From contig SFAU01000286.1 of the NCBI GenBank assembly GCA_007096045.1, forward strand, positions 1 through 39,317: a stretch of 39,317 bases of DNA, given 5' to 3'. The stretch is from Microcystis novacekii Mn_MB_F_20050700_S1. GTDB lineage: Bacteria; Cyanobacteriota; Cyanobacteriia; Cyanobacteriales; Microcystaceae. The position numbers and the translations under genes are program-made. Shown one piece after another: positions 8,419 through 17,090 of this stretch (its first letter is position 1; each line of letters begins with the position of its first letter). The notes beneath the pieces are model-generated. The model was not told the DNA's origin and searched no databases. It saw only the letters and a list, made by a program, of their open reading frames with translations.

Positions 8419-8709
8419 CTAATTGAGATGGGAGTCTTTGGGAATAACATCCAAACCGAGGAGAACCTTTTGGGTATTGGACATATCGCCGATAATTCTT
8501 TGTAGGGGTGGGGGAAGTTGTTTGACTAAAGTAGGAGTTACGAGAATTTTATCCTCTTCCGCTAATTGCGGCTGTTCGAGAACATCAATTATTTCTACCG
8601 TATAAAGATCAGATAACTCCTCGCGACAGATCCGAAAAATATTGGCGATCGCCCTCTGGGATTTACTTGAATCACCCATAATGTAGAGTTTGAGAAGATA
8701 TTGACTCAT
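8419..8709 (-). CDS. kaiB3: KaiB-family clock protein, KaiB3-like
   Basis: The 96-residue protein has the thioredoxin-like KaiB pattern: YLLKLYIMGDSSKSQRAI at the start, VEIIDVLEQPQLAEEDKILVT, then the TPTLVKQLPPP block and RIIGDMSNTQKVLLGLD. Canonical KaiB has an acidic C-terminal tail that is missing here; this protein ends shortly after the GLD motif. Its ATG overlaps the stop of the upstream gene by four bases (ATGA), so both are translated together. Because that upstream gene is a KaiA3-like chimera, this copy is most likely KaiB3, the partner of the KaiC3 system in Synechocystis. No kaiC lies in the window. Confidence 0.85.
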   Translation of the reverse strand: MSQYLLKLYIMGDSSKSQRAIANIFRICREELSDLYTVEIIDVLEQPQLAEEDKILVTPTLVKQLPPPLQRIIGDMSNTQKVLLGLDVIPKDSHLN

Positions 8710-9578
8710 GATTCTGTGTTATTGAACAGTTTAATATTGCTGAGACCGATATAGTATTTACGATAGAAAGAGACGAGATAACCCATCAATTCCAAAACCA
8801 TAAGACGACCTTCGCTAACGTAGGCCTGCGCTTTAGCCAGGGTGACATCCTGATTTTTTTGGCGTAGGGTGGTAGTATGAATGTCCACCACATCGCGAGG
8901 ACTAGCTTTTAAGAATCCTAACTTATCGGCCAAGCTTCGCAGTCGTTCCGATAGATTATGTTCCACTTTATATGCTTGTTCTTCTAAAGCTAAATCTAAT
9001 AACTCTCCGTAATTTTGGACTAATTCTTGAAAAATATCGGGAATACTCTGCCTTATTGCCTCAGAACCGAACATTTTCGCCGTGATGCTAGTTTGTCCTC
9101 CCTTGATTAACTGTTCCAGTTCGCGAAATTCTTCTTCCTGTTGTTGATGTTTAAGATTGAGGACATATTGCTGACGCTCGATCGCCACACGAATTTGATA
9201 GACTAAAAGACTACTATCGATATTATTTAACTGAATATAACCATCAGCACCCAGTTGAAAGGCTTTAACGACTAATTTCTCATCATTGCTAGTAGTTTGA
9301 ACCACTATCGGTATAGTAGAGGCTAATTCTCTAGTTTTGACTAGGATATTTAAACCGGGGGGGACAGAGATTTCCAAGCTTAAGAGGATGAGATCAAATT
9401 TCTCCCCTGCCAGTTTTTCGCCAGTTTCCTCTAGATCCTGAGCTTGGGTGAGGGTAAAAGTTAACCCCTCAGCCAGAGAACATTGGGGGGCCTTTAACAG
9501 CAATCTCTGGATTAATTTAACAGTCGTCGGTTCGTCCTCTATCAATAAAATTCTACAGAGGTCCCTAGTCATAATCAT
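8706..9578 (-). CDS. kaiA3: KaiA3-like chimera: pseudo-receiver domain plus KaiA-type C-terminal domain
   Basis: Residues about 8-125 (from the ATG at 9578) form a response-regulator receiver fold with the acidic pocket IEDEP. The phospho-acceptor position in FDLILLSLEI is Ser67 instead of Asp, and the conserved Lys after GADGYI is also lost, so it cannot be phosphorylated in the normal way. After a coiled linker, residues about 160-280 resemble the KaiA C-terminal domain: ERLRSLADKLGFL then DVVDIHTTTL align with the KaiA helix that carries EIH, and YLVSFYRKYY matches its MYRR end. Synechocystis KaiA3 (Sll0485) is a described chimera of this kind. It would stimulate KaiC3 phosphorylation. A TTG at 9590 could add four residues, but that region overlaps a gene remnant. 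Confidence 0.75.
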   Translation of the reverse strand: MIMTRDLCRILLIEDEPTTVKLIQRLLLKAPQCSLAEGLTFTLTQAQDLEETGEKLAGEKFDLILLSLEISVPPGLNILVKTRELASTIPIVVQTTSNDEKLVVKAFQLGADGYIQLNNIDSSLLVYQIRVAIERQQYVLNLKHQQQEEEFRELEQLIKGGQTSITAKMFGSEAIRQSIPDIFQELVQNYGELLDLALEEQAYKVEHNLSERLRSLADKLGFLKASPRDVVDIHTTTLRQKNQDVTLAKAQAYVSEGRLMVLELMGYLVSFYRKYYIGLSNIKLFNNTES

Positions 9579-9762
9579 TGAGTTTGGCAATAAATGCGGC
9601 TTGGTATCTACGTTTACGCCATGCCTCCGCTAGATTAGCACAAACAGAACGAGAATACCGTCGAATTTGGTCAGTTAGAGCATATTTTTCTTCTTTAGGA
9701 AAACTTTTCGACAATTGAAAAATTTTCATGGCTGCAGAGAAGGCTTTTTGATAGGACTTCAA
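9565..9762 (-). pseudogene. Truncated four-helix-bundle protein (23S rRNA IVP family)
   Basis: The 65-codon reading frame matches the N-terminal half of the four-helix-bundle family: FPKEEKYALTDQIRRYSRS, then NLAEAWRKRRYQAAFIAKLND. Family members are usually about 115-125 residues, and the frame stops right after the AFIAKL motif. It runs into the beginning of kaiA3, overlapping it by 14-26 bases. I read it as a remnant whose 3' half was lost when the present junction with kaiA3 formed. A functional short protein is less likely. Confidence 0.65.
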
Positions 9763-10190
9763 GTCTTTATGGCTTCTAGCTAAATTATATATCTCCCCTC
9801 TCCCTTCTCCCCTCTACAATAATTACTCGCAGCCAGAAATACGTTGGCTCTTATCATACTTTGTGCTTTTTGTCAAAAAAACTTTTTTTTTGCAATAAAA
9901 CTACACAAAAAAAAGATCATCGTTGTGGGTGAAATTGACTGATTTACCCGTCTTAATTAGGATCACCTTCTAGGTGTGGCAAGGGTTTCAACTATTGCTG
10001 CTCAAAAAAGCACAAAATAACCCACTGTGAAATTCTATCAAATCGCTGTTACCACTACAACATCGTTGTTAAATAAAAATCTTTCTCAATTAATTCTTAA
10101 GAATTTGTAAATATTGCGGAATGTTAATTTAAATATTCTCAAGTTTTTGCACTCAATGAATAATTTTTGCTTATCTTTGTCCAAGATTGG
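9763..10190. other. AT-rich non-coding spacer upstream of the IVP remnant and kaiA3
   Basis: No gene is visible. The stretch has runs of T and A (9878-9915), and probably contains the promoter for the kaiA3-kaiB3 transcript. I see no convincing -10/-35 pair or operator. Confidence 0.4.
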
Positions 10191-10375
10191 GTTAGGAGTC
10201 AGGGGTTAGGAGTCTCCGAGTCAGGAGTCTCCGAGTCAGGAGTCAGGAGTCTCCGAGTCAGGAGTCAGGAGATTATTTTTATCTATTCTTCCCACTTCCC
10301 ACTTCCCACTTCCCACTTCCCACACCCCACACCCTACACCCTACACCCTACACCCCACTTCCCCACTTCCCTCAC
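10191..10375. repeat. Simple tandem repeats: AGTCAGGAGTCTCCG units then CCCACTTCC/CACCCTA units
   Basis: Two adjacent low-complexity arrays. 10191-10270 repeats variants of GGAGTCTCCGAGTCA. 10289-10375 repeats CCCACTT then CACCCTACAC units, up to the phoX stop. A related array occurs in inverted orientation at 13945-14070, sharing the joining sequence near GATTATTTTTATCTATTC. Reading frames through this array are repeat artefacts. A degenerate copy lies at 16923-16952. Confidence 0.85.
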
Positions 10376-12577
10376 CTATTTTGGCTGGATTCGGCGAATT
10401 GCCACCACTGCCGGCCGGGGAGGTTGATTAACTTGACCACTAGGCCAATTCGACCCTAGGGGTACTTGTCGCATTTGTTCAAATTCCTGCCCATTAGTGG
10501 TTTTCAGGGCAAATTTGCGGTTTTCAAAGGCCAGATCCCGACGAATTCCCCCCGCTTCCCCCGGATGTTGTACTGCCAAAAATAACGTCTCTTGGTCGGG
10601 AGTAAAGTACAATCCCGTTAATTCCGCATCCATGGGAGCGATAGCAAAAGGATAGGGATGCTCTTGACCCTTGGCAAACACCCAAGCGCTATTATTACCA
10701 AAAATCCCCAATAAATCCCGTTGACTAACCGGAACCCCTTGGGGATAACGAGTTTTCATCTCTCGATTTAACCCACCCGTGGCAATATCGCTAACCATCC
10801 AGAGATTTCCCTGTTGATCAAAAGCGAGGTTATCGGGATTAGAAAAACCCTGACCTTTCTCTGTCGGTTCCCCTCCATAAGCGACCACATCCCAACGAAA
10901 ACTTAGGGAAGCAGCATCATTATTATCTTCCCTTAAGCTGATAATCCAACCAAATTCGTAGGGTATTTCACCATTTGGCCCCTTAAATATCTCCTTATCG
11001 GCTCCTCCCTCCGCTTCGCTGGGACTACCAGAGGTAAAGGTTATATATAAAGTGCCATTCTCGTCCACTTCCGCATCTTCTGGGCGACCAGTACAAGTGA
11101 TCCCAACGGCGTTAGCGGCAAAATGAGCATCGATGAGAATTGCCCCCTGTTTTTCCGTCGGATTACCTTCATACAGGTCTGCAAGGGTCTTATATTTAGC
11201 TTTGTAGGCTAGAATCTCCTCATCGTCCTTAAATAGCAGTAATTTCCTATCATTGACCTTTCTTTCGGGATTCGGCAAAGCTACCACCCCATCCCCGCGA
11301 CTAGCGGCAATTTGACTCGGTAGGACGGGATTTATCTCCGTGTCGGGATTTAAGGGTATCCAATAACCGGTTTGATCGGGGTTGAATTTGGCCCCGTAGA
11401 GCATTCCTTTTTCTAGGAGTTTTGAGTTATTTTTGTCTTTAATATCGCTAATTTTGCCTTCCGAAACGAATTTATAGACATGACCGCCTCTGCGATCGCA
11501 TCCTGAATAAACCGCCAAGGGTTGCCCCGTTTGAGCGAGAAAAGCGACCGCTTCATGGCGAAAACGCCCTAACCAAGTATGTTTTGTGCCATAATCGTCG
11601 GGATTGGCTGGATCTACCTCCACCATCCAACCGTATTTATTTCCCGCTAACCCAAAAACGTTACCCCGGCCATCCACTTCCCCACTATTGAGAATAAAGG
11701 GAGTCGTATCGGGATGCAAAGAGGAACCATCTTTTAAAACTACCTCCGTCACTTGGTCTTGAAAGTTCTCCTCGGCACTAAATACGGTTCCCCAAGGCGT
11801 TGTTCCCCCAGCGCAATTTTGTAATGTTCCGATAATTTTTGCCCCTAATCCGTCATCGTAGCCAAGTTTATCGGTTTTGGTAAAAATTGCTACAGCAGGA
11901 CCGGTCGCTTTCAGGTATCGACCGTCCTTTAGTCCAGAGATACCGGTAATGCGGCGATCGGCTTTACTATAGGTACGTTGCCATTTTCCTGTTTGATCTT
12001 TAGCTAGGGAAATTACGCCAATTCCCTGATCAATTAAGCCTTCTAGGGATATTTCCTCGATTTTTGCCTTTAAGCTGGCATCTTGCAGGTTATAGGCGGC
12101 AATTTCGCCTTTTTCATTCGTTTTTTCCCGTACTTCCTTGACGGGTAGGGTTTTACCAATCACTTGTTCAAAGGTTTGTAGCCAAGTACGACCACTGATA
12201 TATTCAAAATTAACGGTTAGATAACCTTGACCCGGACTGGTTTCGATAAAAGATAGATAATCATTGTTATAACCGAAACGGGAATCACCCACTTGATCCC
12301 CCCACTGTGCTACCACATAATAGGTGAATCCTTGAGGAAGAACGAGATCATCTGGGACTGCATAGGTTTGATAGGCAGTTTTTTGGCTTTCATCGCTCAT
12401 ACCGTCAATTTTTAAGGGAATCGGCAGTTTGACTGGAGAAAAGTTTAAACCGAAACTATTAGCAGCGATCGCAGAACTGCTCACCAGAGAGGAATATTTT
12501 TTCTCTTGCAGACTGAAAAAAGAGACACCAGCAGTGGCAGTTAAAAAGGTGAGGAAATTACGGCGAGAAATACTCAT
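10376..12577 (-). CDS. phoX: PhoX-type alkaline phosphatase (DUF839), Tat-exported
   Basis: PhoX enzymes are calcium-dependent extracytoplasmic phosphatases that release phosphate from organic esters. The 733-residue protein begins with a twin-arginine signal (SRRNFLTFLTA). Family blocks include NCAGGTTPWGTVFSAEENFQ near residue 255, YSGCDRRGGHVYKFVSEG near 360, CTGRPEDAEVD near 500 and SNPDNLAFDQQGNLWMVSD near 590. It belongs to the long cyanobacterial form of the family. It is a single gene, with its stop touching a tandem-repeat array. Phosphate control (a PhoB box) would be expected, but I cannot identify one in the repeat-rich upstream region. Confidence 0.88.
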   Translation of the reverse strand: MSISRRNFLTFLTATAGVSFFSLQEKKYSSLVSSSAIAANSFGLNFSPVKLPIPLKIDGMSDESQKTAYQTYAVPDDLVLPQGFTYYVVAQWGDQVGDSRFGYNNDYLSFIETSPGQGYLTVNFEYISGRTWLQTFEQVIGKTLPVKEVREKTNEKGEIAAYNLQDASLKAKIEEISLEGLIDQGIGVISLAKDQTGKWQRTYSKADRRITGISGLKDGRYLKATGPAVAIFTKTDKLGYDDGLGAKIIGTLQNCAGGTTPWGTVFSAEENFQDQVTEVVLKDGSSLHPDTTPFILNSGEVDGRGNVFGLAGNKYGWMVEVDPANPDDYGTKHTWLGRFRHEAVAFLAQTGQPLAVYSGCDRRGGHVYKFVSEGKISDIKDKNNSKLLEKGMLYGAKFNPDQTGYWIPLNPDTEINPVLPSQIAASRGDGVVALPNPERKVNDRKLLLFKDDEEILAYKAKYKTLADLYEGNPTEKQGAILIDAHFAANAVGITCTGRPEDAEVDENGTLYITFTSGSPSEAEGGADKEIFKGPNGEIPYEFGWIISLREDNNDAASLSFRWDVVAYGGEPTEKGQGFSNPDNLAFDQQGNLWMVSDIATGGLNREMKTRYPQGVPVSQRDLLGIFGNNSAWVFAKGQEHPYPFAIAPMDAELTGLYFTPDQETLFLAVQHPGEAGGIRRDLAFENRKFALKTTNGQEFEQMRQVPLGSNWPSGQVNQPPRPAVVAIRRIQPK

Positions 12578-12699
12578 ATTTTCAGAAATAAAGTCAAAAC
12601 TGGTGTTCAGACCTTGATTAGGTTAAATTTTATTACAGACACTTGACATAGGGATTATATATTATCCAAGTTATGACTAAGTTAACAGCCAGTTAAAAG

Positions 12700-12880
12700 T
12701 AATCAGTAATCAGTGATCAGTGATCACTGATCAGTAATCGGTGAAAAGACAGTAGAAAACTGCCATAATCAGTAAACAGTAAAGAGTAATCGGTGAAAAG
12801 ACAGTAGAAAACTGCCATTTAATACCGCTCACTTAATCCATACCGCTCACTTAAAATTCAAATCTGATAACTGAAAACTG
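12700..12880. repeat. Repeat-rich spacer with a 34-bp direct repeat and palindromic TGATCA runs
   Basis: A 34-bp unit (12733-12766) recurs at 12785-12818 with the core GGTGAAAAGACAGTAG. Before it lies a run of TGATCAGTGATCACTGATCA, a perfect palindrome. A 13-base unit TACCGCTCACTTA occurs twice at about 12823-12853. Together with the CTGATAACTGA family upstream of csaB, these are typical short interspersed repeats. No gene is seen in 12618-12896. Confidence 0.8.
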
Positions 12881-12896
12881 AATAGGGGTTTAGCAA

Positions 12897-13220
12897 ATGT
12901 CTAACGAAACTGTAACTTATTCCCTAGAAGCCGTTCTGACAAGGATTGAGGGAAAAATCGATAACCTACAAAGAGATGTTACTCAAAAATTCGACAAAAT
13001 CGATGAACGTCTCACAAAATTAGAAATCGGACAAGCAGAACTCAAAGGAGAGTTAAAAGGAGATATTAAAGCTTTAGATGAGCGATTGACCACGGAAATC
13101 AAGGGATTAACGGCACGGGTTGCCTATCAGGAATTTACTAACCGGGGAATTCTAATCGCTTTAGTCGTCGCCATTTTGGGTGGTGCGGCTAAACTTTTTG
13201 GTTTTTTTCCTAATCCCTAG
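12897..13220 (+). CDS. Coiled-coil protein with C-terminal membrane anchor (XhlA-like)
   Basis: The 107-residue protein has a long heptad-patterned segment (about residues 10-75, repeating IDNLQR, FDKIDERL, ALDERL and LTARV) followed by a single C-terminal hydrophobic helix (about 82-103, GILIALVVAILGGAAKLFGF). This layout resembles the XhlA/hemolysin-like small membrane proteins and others of unknown function that are common in Microcystis. Start is the ATG just after GGGGTTTAGCAA. No partner gene suggests a role. Confidence 0.7.
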   Translation: MSNETVTYSLEAVLTRIEGKIDNLQRDVTQKFDKIDERLTKLEIGQAELKGELKGDIKALDERLTTEIKGLTARVAYQEFTNRGILIALVVAILGGAAKLFGFFPNP

Positions 13221-13260
13221 AAGTGGCTACCAGGCACGGCTAGGAGCAAGATTAATGACA

Positions 13261-13944
13261 TTAATCTTTTGATAAAATTCCTTGTAAAAAAGCGCTAGTT
13301 TTTAAATCGATCCCTGTAATTGCCGTGCCGACAACTACCGAATATGCACCAACTTCTAGGGCTTTTTTTGCTTCTGTTGGGGTCGATATTCCTCCTTCGC
13401 AGATAACAGGAACTGATAATTTATTAACTAATTCTTCTAGGAAAGAAAAACTCGGCGGCTGCAGCTGTTTAGTCGCTTCTGTGTAACCGTAAAGAGTTGT
13501 ACCGACAATATCAGCACCAGCTGCCACAGCATAAATAGCACTTTCGATCGAGTCTATATCTGCCATGACTAATTTACCAGTTTCCTGATGAATACGATCG
13601 ATAATTGTGGCTAAATTTTCATCCTTAGGACGCTTTCTCGGGGTGGCATCCAAGGCAATTATATCGGCACCCGCATCGGCAATAGCGAGAGCATCTTGAT
13701 ATTTGGGAGTAATATATACCGAACAATCGCGATAATTGCGTTTCCAGAGTCCAATTATTGGTATATCTGGCAACTGTTGACGGGTGGCTTTCAGATGAGC
13801 GGGACTATCAATTCTTACCCCACAAGCACCCCTATCCACACAAGCATGAGCCATGGCAGCAATAATTATAGGATCGTGCAGAGATGACTCCACTGGCACT
13901 TGACAGGAGACGATTAAACCCGATTTTAAGGTTTCTATTCGCAT
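13261..13944 (-). CDS. nanE: N-acetylmannosamine-6-phosphate 2-epimerase
   Basis: NanE interconverts ManNAc-6-phosphate and GlcNAc-6-phosphate. The 227-residue protein is full length for this TIM-barrel family. Visible blocks are GLIVSCQVP at the start, GACGVRID near 40, IIGLWKR near 63 (the catalytic lysine), ADIIALDATPRKRP near 95-108, MADIDSIESA near 126 and VICEGGISTP near 182, followed by GAYSVVVGTAIT. No other sialic acid or amino-sugar catabolic gene is nearby, so it probably serves amino-sugar recycling, an inference. The upstream side is filled with simple repeats, so no promoter could be read. Confidence 0.9.
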   Translation of the reverse strand: MRIETLKSGLIVSCQVPVESSLHDPIIIAAMAHACVDRGACGVRIDSPAHLKATRQQLPDIPIIGLWKRNYRDCSVYITPKYQDALAIADAGADIIALDATPRKRPKDENLATIIDRIHQETGKLVMADIDSIESAIYAVAAGADIVGTTLYGYTEATKQLQPPSFSFLEELVNKLSVPVICEGGISTPTEAKKALEVGAYSVVVGTAITGIDLKTSAFLQGILSKD

Positions 13945-14070
13945 AAATTGGGGAAATGGGGAAATGGGGAAATGGGGAAGTGGGGTGTAGGGTGTGGGGT
14001 GTAGGGTGTGGGGAGAATAAATAAAAATAATCTCCTGACTCCTGAATTCTGACGACCGACTCCTAACCCC
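13945..14070. repeat. Simple repeat array, inverted relative to the one at 10191-10375
   Basis: Units of GGGGAAAT and GGGGTGTAGGGTGT are followed by an AT-rich joint and CTCCTGACTCCTGA motifs. Read on the minus strand this repeats the order of the 10191-10375 array. The pair therefore forms an inverted repeat about 3.6 kb apart around phoX, the coiled-coil gene and nanE. Confidence 0.8.
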
Positions 14071-14094
14071 ACCAACAAACTTTTTCAGTAAACC

Positions 14095-14604
14095 TTACTT
14101 ATAAGCAGCAATACACTGTTCAACTAAAGCGGTTACTGCGTCCACATCTTTCCAACCGAGAATTTCTGTGACTTTTTTCTCTAGATTTTTATAGGTTTTG
14201 AAAAACTCGGCGATTTCCTCTAAGCGATGGGGAGAGACATCTTTAAGAGATTTTACCTCTGCATAACGGGGATCTTTAGCGGGAACACAGAGAATTTTTT
14301 CATCGCGATCACCACCATCGATCATTTCTAACATACCAATAGGACGTGCCGTAATCACACAGCCGGGGAAAGTAGGCTGATCCATGATCACCATACCATC
14401 TAAAGGATCGCCGTCATCGGCGAGGGTATTGGGAACAAAACCATAATCACAGGGATATTGTACCGAAGAATAGAGAACGCGATCGAGAGCAAAGGCGTTT
14501 AAATCCTTATCAAACTCGTATTTATTCTTACTACCGGCGGTAATTTCCACTAAAACGTTAATTAAACCGGGTTTCGGTTGGGCAGGAATGCGCGATAAAT
14601 CCAC
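14095..14604 (-). CDS. ppa: Inorganic pyrophosphatase (family I)
   Basis: This soluble enzyme hydrolyses pyrophosphate to phosphate and drives biosynthetic reactions. The conserved core is clear: [21 protein letters not shown], then [10 protein letters not shown] (the metal-binding aspartates) and [15 protein letters not shown], ending [12 protein letters not shown] place the start at the GTG at 14604 because the protein then begins [14 protein letters not shown], as cyanobacterial homologues do (169 residues), and a GGAG lies seven bases upstream of the codon. A longer frame to 14646 would add 14 non-conserved residues. A 23-base motif shared with the ccmO 3' region lies at its 3' end (14071-14093). 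Confidence 0.93.
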   Translation of the reverse strand: MDLSRIPAQPKPGLINVLVEITAGSKNKYEFDKDLNAFALDRVLYSSVQYPCDYGFVPNTLADDGDPLDGMVIMDQPTFPGCVITARPIGMLEMIDGGDRDEKILCVPAKDPRYAEVKSLKDVSPHRLEEIAEFFKTYKNLEKKVTEILGWKDVDAVTALVEQCIAAYK

Positions 14605-14764
14605 AAGCTTTCTCCAAATACAAGACAATAGCGCCTTTAGAGTCACCTAAAAGCGCAAGCAAAATTAAAAGACACTTTGATTGACTCCGATCCAAATTCT
14701 ACCCATAAGGGGGATCGGGACGAAGAAAAAAATTTTACCTTGGCAATCGTCTATCTCAATTCTG

Positions 14765-14959
14765 TCACCTCATTTGCCTCGTTAGGGAGTAGGATGTGTT
14801 ACCGGTAAGGGGTTCTTCGGTATAGTTAGGCGTGGAGTTATATCCAATCGCTAACAAGGGTAACGTTAGGGTCAGAATTGCGATCATGGTTCCGAGTAAA
14901 TTGGCCCACCTATGACTAGGAGGTTCGGAAGTCTTCCCTGACGGGTTGCTTGATTCCAT
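14765..14959 (-). CDS. Small single-pass membrane protein, unknown function
   Basis: The 64-residue protein has a polar N-terminus rich in Ser and Pro, one hydrophobic helix (about 20-41, LLGTMIAILTLTLPLLAIGY) and a short polar tail. The composition looks like a true cyanobacterial small membrane protein and not a shadow frame, since no gene overlaps it. No motif assigns a role. It stands alone, reading the same way as ppa. Confidence 0.55.
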   Translation of the reverse strand: MESSNPSGKTSEPPSHRWANLLGTMIAILTLTLPLLAIGYNSTPNYTEEPLTGNTSYSLTRQMR

Positions 14960-15674
14960 AAAGGGGTCGTGTTGAACTCGACAAGTAAAGAATACGAGAG
15001 ATATATAGAGCAGTCAGCTATCGGCCTTGAGCTTTTAGCAAATTACTGCTGTTTTTTTGCCTTTGGGCTTGGTTAATGTCCCGTTAAAAAGCGAAACATT
15101 AACAGCAATACTCTCCCTACTAATTATATTTTACCAATTCTTTTCCAGGAGTTCCCTCTGATACTTTTCTTGACGATCTCTCCAGATCATGGTCTGTTGG
15201 TGTTTGTCCATGTCATACTAAATCAGGTTTTAATAACTGGATCTAGTATCAATCCACAAAAAAAATGTCTGAAAGGCTTAAATATTAAGCGATCCAAACA
15301 TTTTTTCATTGCAATCGGAGGGTGATATTGACTTTATGTCTTAACTTTGAGCTTACGATAGAAACCTAGCTGTTAATGTAGCCTATTTAACCAAAATATC
15401 GATTTTTTGCTGATTTATCGGGATAGACAATCACCTTTTCTTAGAAATTATCCGAGTTTGGAGACAATTGGTTAGTAATAATCTCCCAATAAGCTAGGTC
15501 TCAGAGACCAGCAAGGCATCCTCAAGCCTTGATTTGTCCTTACTTGTCATGGACAGCGATCAGGGCAAGTGGAGTTAATCCACCAATACAGATATCATAA
15601 CTCGATCGAGGGAGAAAAGCCAAGAACCTGCGAGAAAAATGCCGATCACCTCAGATCATACCGTCAGTCATTCT
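14960..15674. other. Long non-coding spacer with two adjacent hairpins
   Basis: No convincing gene of normal size was found in this 715-base stretch. A 26-codon minus-strand frame (15131-15211, starting MDKHQQTMIWRDRQEKYQ) has plausible composition but no ribosome binding site. At 15495-15531 two hairpins stand side by side: the palindrome GGTCTCAGAGACC and then CAAGGC-N8-GCCTTG. They could belong to a small RNA or a 3' structure; no U tract follows them. Confidence 0.35.
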
Positions 15675-16853
15675 TCAGCGAGAAACCACCTCGCTAGAGG
15701 ATTCCGATTCTAGGGGGAGAGAGGGTTTAATTATCCCGTATTTTGTCTCCTCTGGTGTCACTTGACGGATAACCTCCAAAGCTTCCTTGATCATTACTGC
15801 CATGGGAACCGCGACAATCACCCCCAGTAAACCGCCCACTCGCGCCCCCGTCAAGACCGAAACCAACACCCAAAAGGGATTTAACCCGGTGACACTGCCC
15901 AAAATCCGGGGAGCAATGCCATTTTCGACAATTTGCTGCACCACTACAGCTACGGCTAAAACTTGCAGAGCTAAACCAATATCGCGCAAAGCTAGTAAAG
16001 CTGTCACCGTGACAATGCCGACAGTTCCCCCAAAAGGGATTAAGGCCATGGCACCAATCAAGAGGCCGAATAGAAGACCAAAAGGAACTTTAATCGATAA
16101 AAATGCTGTGACTAATCCCAGGGCCATGCAAGTGGCACAAATTACCTGGCCGACAAAGTAATTCTGAAAACTTAAGCGTAGGGTTAGGGAAAAGGGTTGT
16201 TGGACGGGTTTGGGCAACCATTGGATAATACTCCTCCAGATATCGGGACTGTGGAGAAGTAGATAAAAGGTGAGGATAATGGTTAGCAGCACATCAAGCA
16301 CCCGTACCACGGTAAAAACGGTGAGATTAAGGGCTAAATTAACGCTTCTTCCCGCTAAAATTTGCAATTCTGCCCCTAAACGACTGTTAAACTGGGCGAT
16401 AACACCATCGAAACTGATCGGAATCGGTAGATTCATCGTGTCGATTTTGGTATCTAGTTGCATCAGTTGGCGCTGTCCCGAGTCTAACCATTCTGGCAAT
16501 CTATTGACAAATTGCTGCGCTTGGGTGAAGACTAAGGGAACTAGGGTGATTCCCACGGCCACAAAAATTAAAATCGTGATCAGGGAAACCACGATCGCAG
16601 CTAAACCCCGTTTTAATCCCTGACGTTCCAACCAAGTCACCGGATAACCCAAGAGAAAAGATAGAACGGCCGCTATCAGTAAAATAACAAATAAAGATTC
16701 AAAATAGCCAAAAATTGCCGATAATGCCCAGGCATTCAGAACTATAAGTGGTGCAGCTAGAGCAATCACCAGTAAGCGAGATAAGGAATTCAGGGATTGC
16801 CACCACGTCTGAACCCAATTGCGTTTCGGGGGAACGACTTTAATTTCCACCAT
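15675..16853 (-). CDS. AI-2E family (PerM/UPF0118) membrane permease
   Basis: The 392-residue protein has the layout of this family: a pair of hydrophobic helices at about 25-75 (VIALAAPLIVLNAWAL, then LLIAAVLSFLLGYPV), one at about 85-110, a soluble amphipathic middle (about 115-180), and four to five C-terminal helices from about 190, including the signature ALIPFGGTVGIV near 285 and an end reading VPMAVMIKEALEVI. Members export or import varied small molecules; the substrate here is unknown. I chose the ATG at 16853, since a longer frame to 17015 reads through a repeat. The upstream sequence includes a degenerate GGGAAGTGGG repeat. Confidence 0.85.
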   Translation of the reverse strand: MVEIKVVPPKRNWVQTWWQSLNSLSRLLVIALAAPLIVLNAWALSAIFGYFESLFVILLIAAVLSFLLGYPVTWLERQGLKRGLAAIVVSLITILIFVAVGITLVPLVFTQAQQFVNRLPEWLDSGQRQLMQLDTKIDTMNLPIPISFDGVIAQFNSRLGAELQILAGRSVNLALNLTVFTVVRVLDVLLTIILTFYLLLHSPDIWRSIIQWLPKPVQQPFSLTLRLSFQNYFVGQVICATCMALGLVTAFLSIKVPFGLLFGLLIGAMALIPFGGTVGIVTVTALLALRDIGLALQVLAVAVVVQQIVENGIAPRILGSVTGLNPFWVLVSVLTGARVGGLLGVIVAVPMAVMIKEALEVIRQVTPEETKYGIIKPSLPLESESSSEVVSR

Positions 16854-17061
16854 GAAGCCTCTTAAAAGGGTTGTTTCAATACTTGTATTCTGACAGATCG
16901 AAGCCGAACCCGCTAACTCAACGAGTGGGAAGTGGGAAGATGGGGTGTGGGATGCTGACAGGTGTAGGTTTATTACAACAACCTTATGGGTGTAACGGGG
17001 GCATCCTGCCGACATTTAAGGTGAACGGATGCGTTAGGCTGTAGATCTAGTCACTCCATAC

Positions 17062-17090
17062 TTGACAAGACAATGCAGTTGCATTACCAT
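17062..17090 (+). promoter_or_regulatory. Sigma-70-type promoter with operator-like palindrome for prlF-yhaV
   Basis: TTGACA (17062-17067) and TACCAT (17085-17090) are 17 bases apart. A perfect inverted repeat AATGCA-GT-TGCATT (17072-17085) sits in the spacer, and AGATCTAG occurs on both sides (17043-17050 and 17093-17100). The position fits autorepression by the AbrB-like antitoxin encoded 38 bases downstream; this role is inferred. Confidence 0.55.

Noticed and set aside
10191-10375. CRISPR-like look of repeated units
   Set aside because: The units follow each other without unique spacers and vary in length; no cas genes are present.
10167-10427. Plus-strand frame reading through the simple repeats before phoX
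   Set aside because: It is a translation of low-complexity tandem repeats and overlaps the end of phoX.
14605-14646. Upstream ATG start for ppa
   Set aside because: The added residues are not conserved, while the GTG at 14604 has a good ribosome binding site and gives the usual N-terminus.
16854-17015. Longer N-terminus for the AI-2E permease
   Set aside because: It would translate a degenerate simple repeat; family homology begins near the ATG at 16853.
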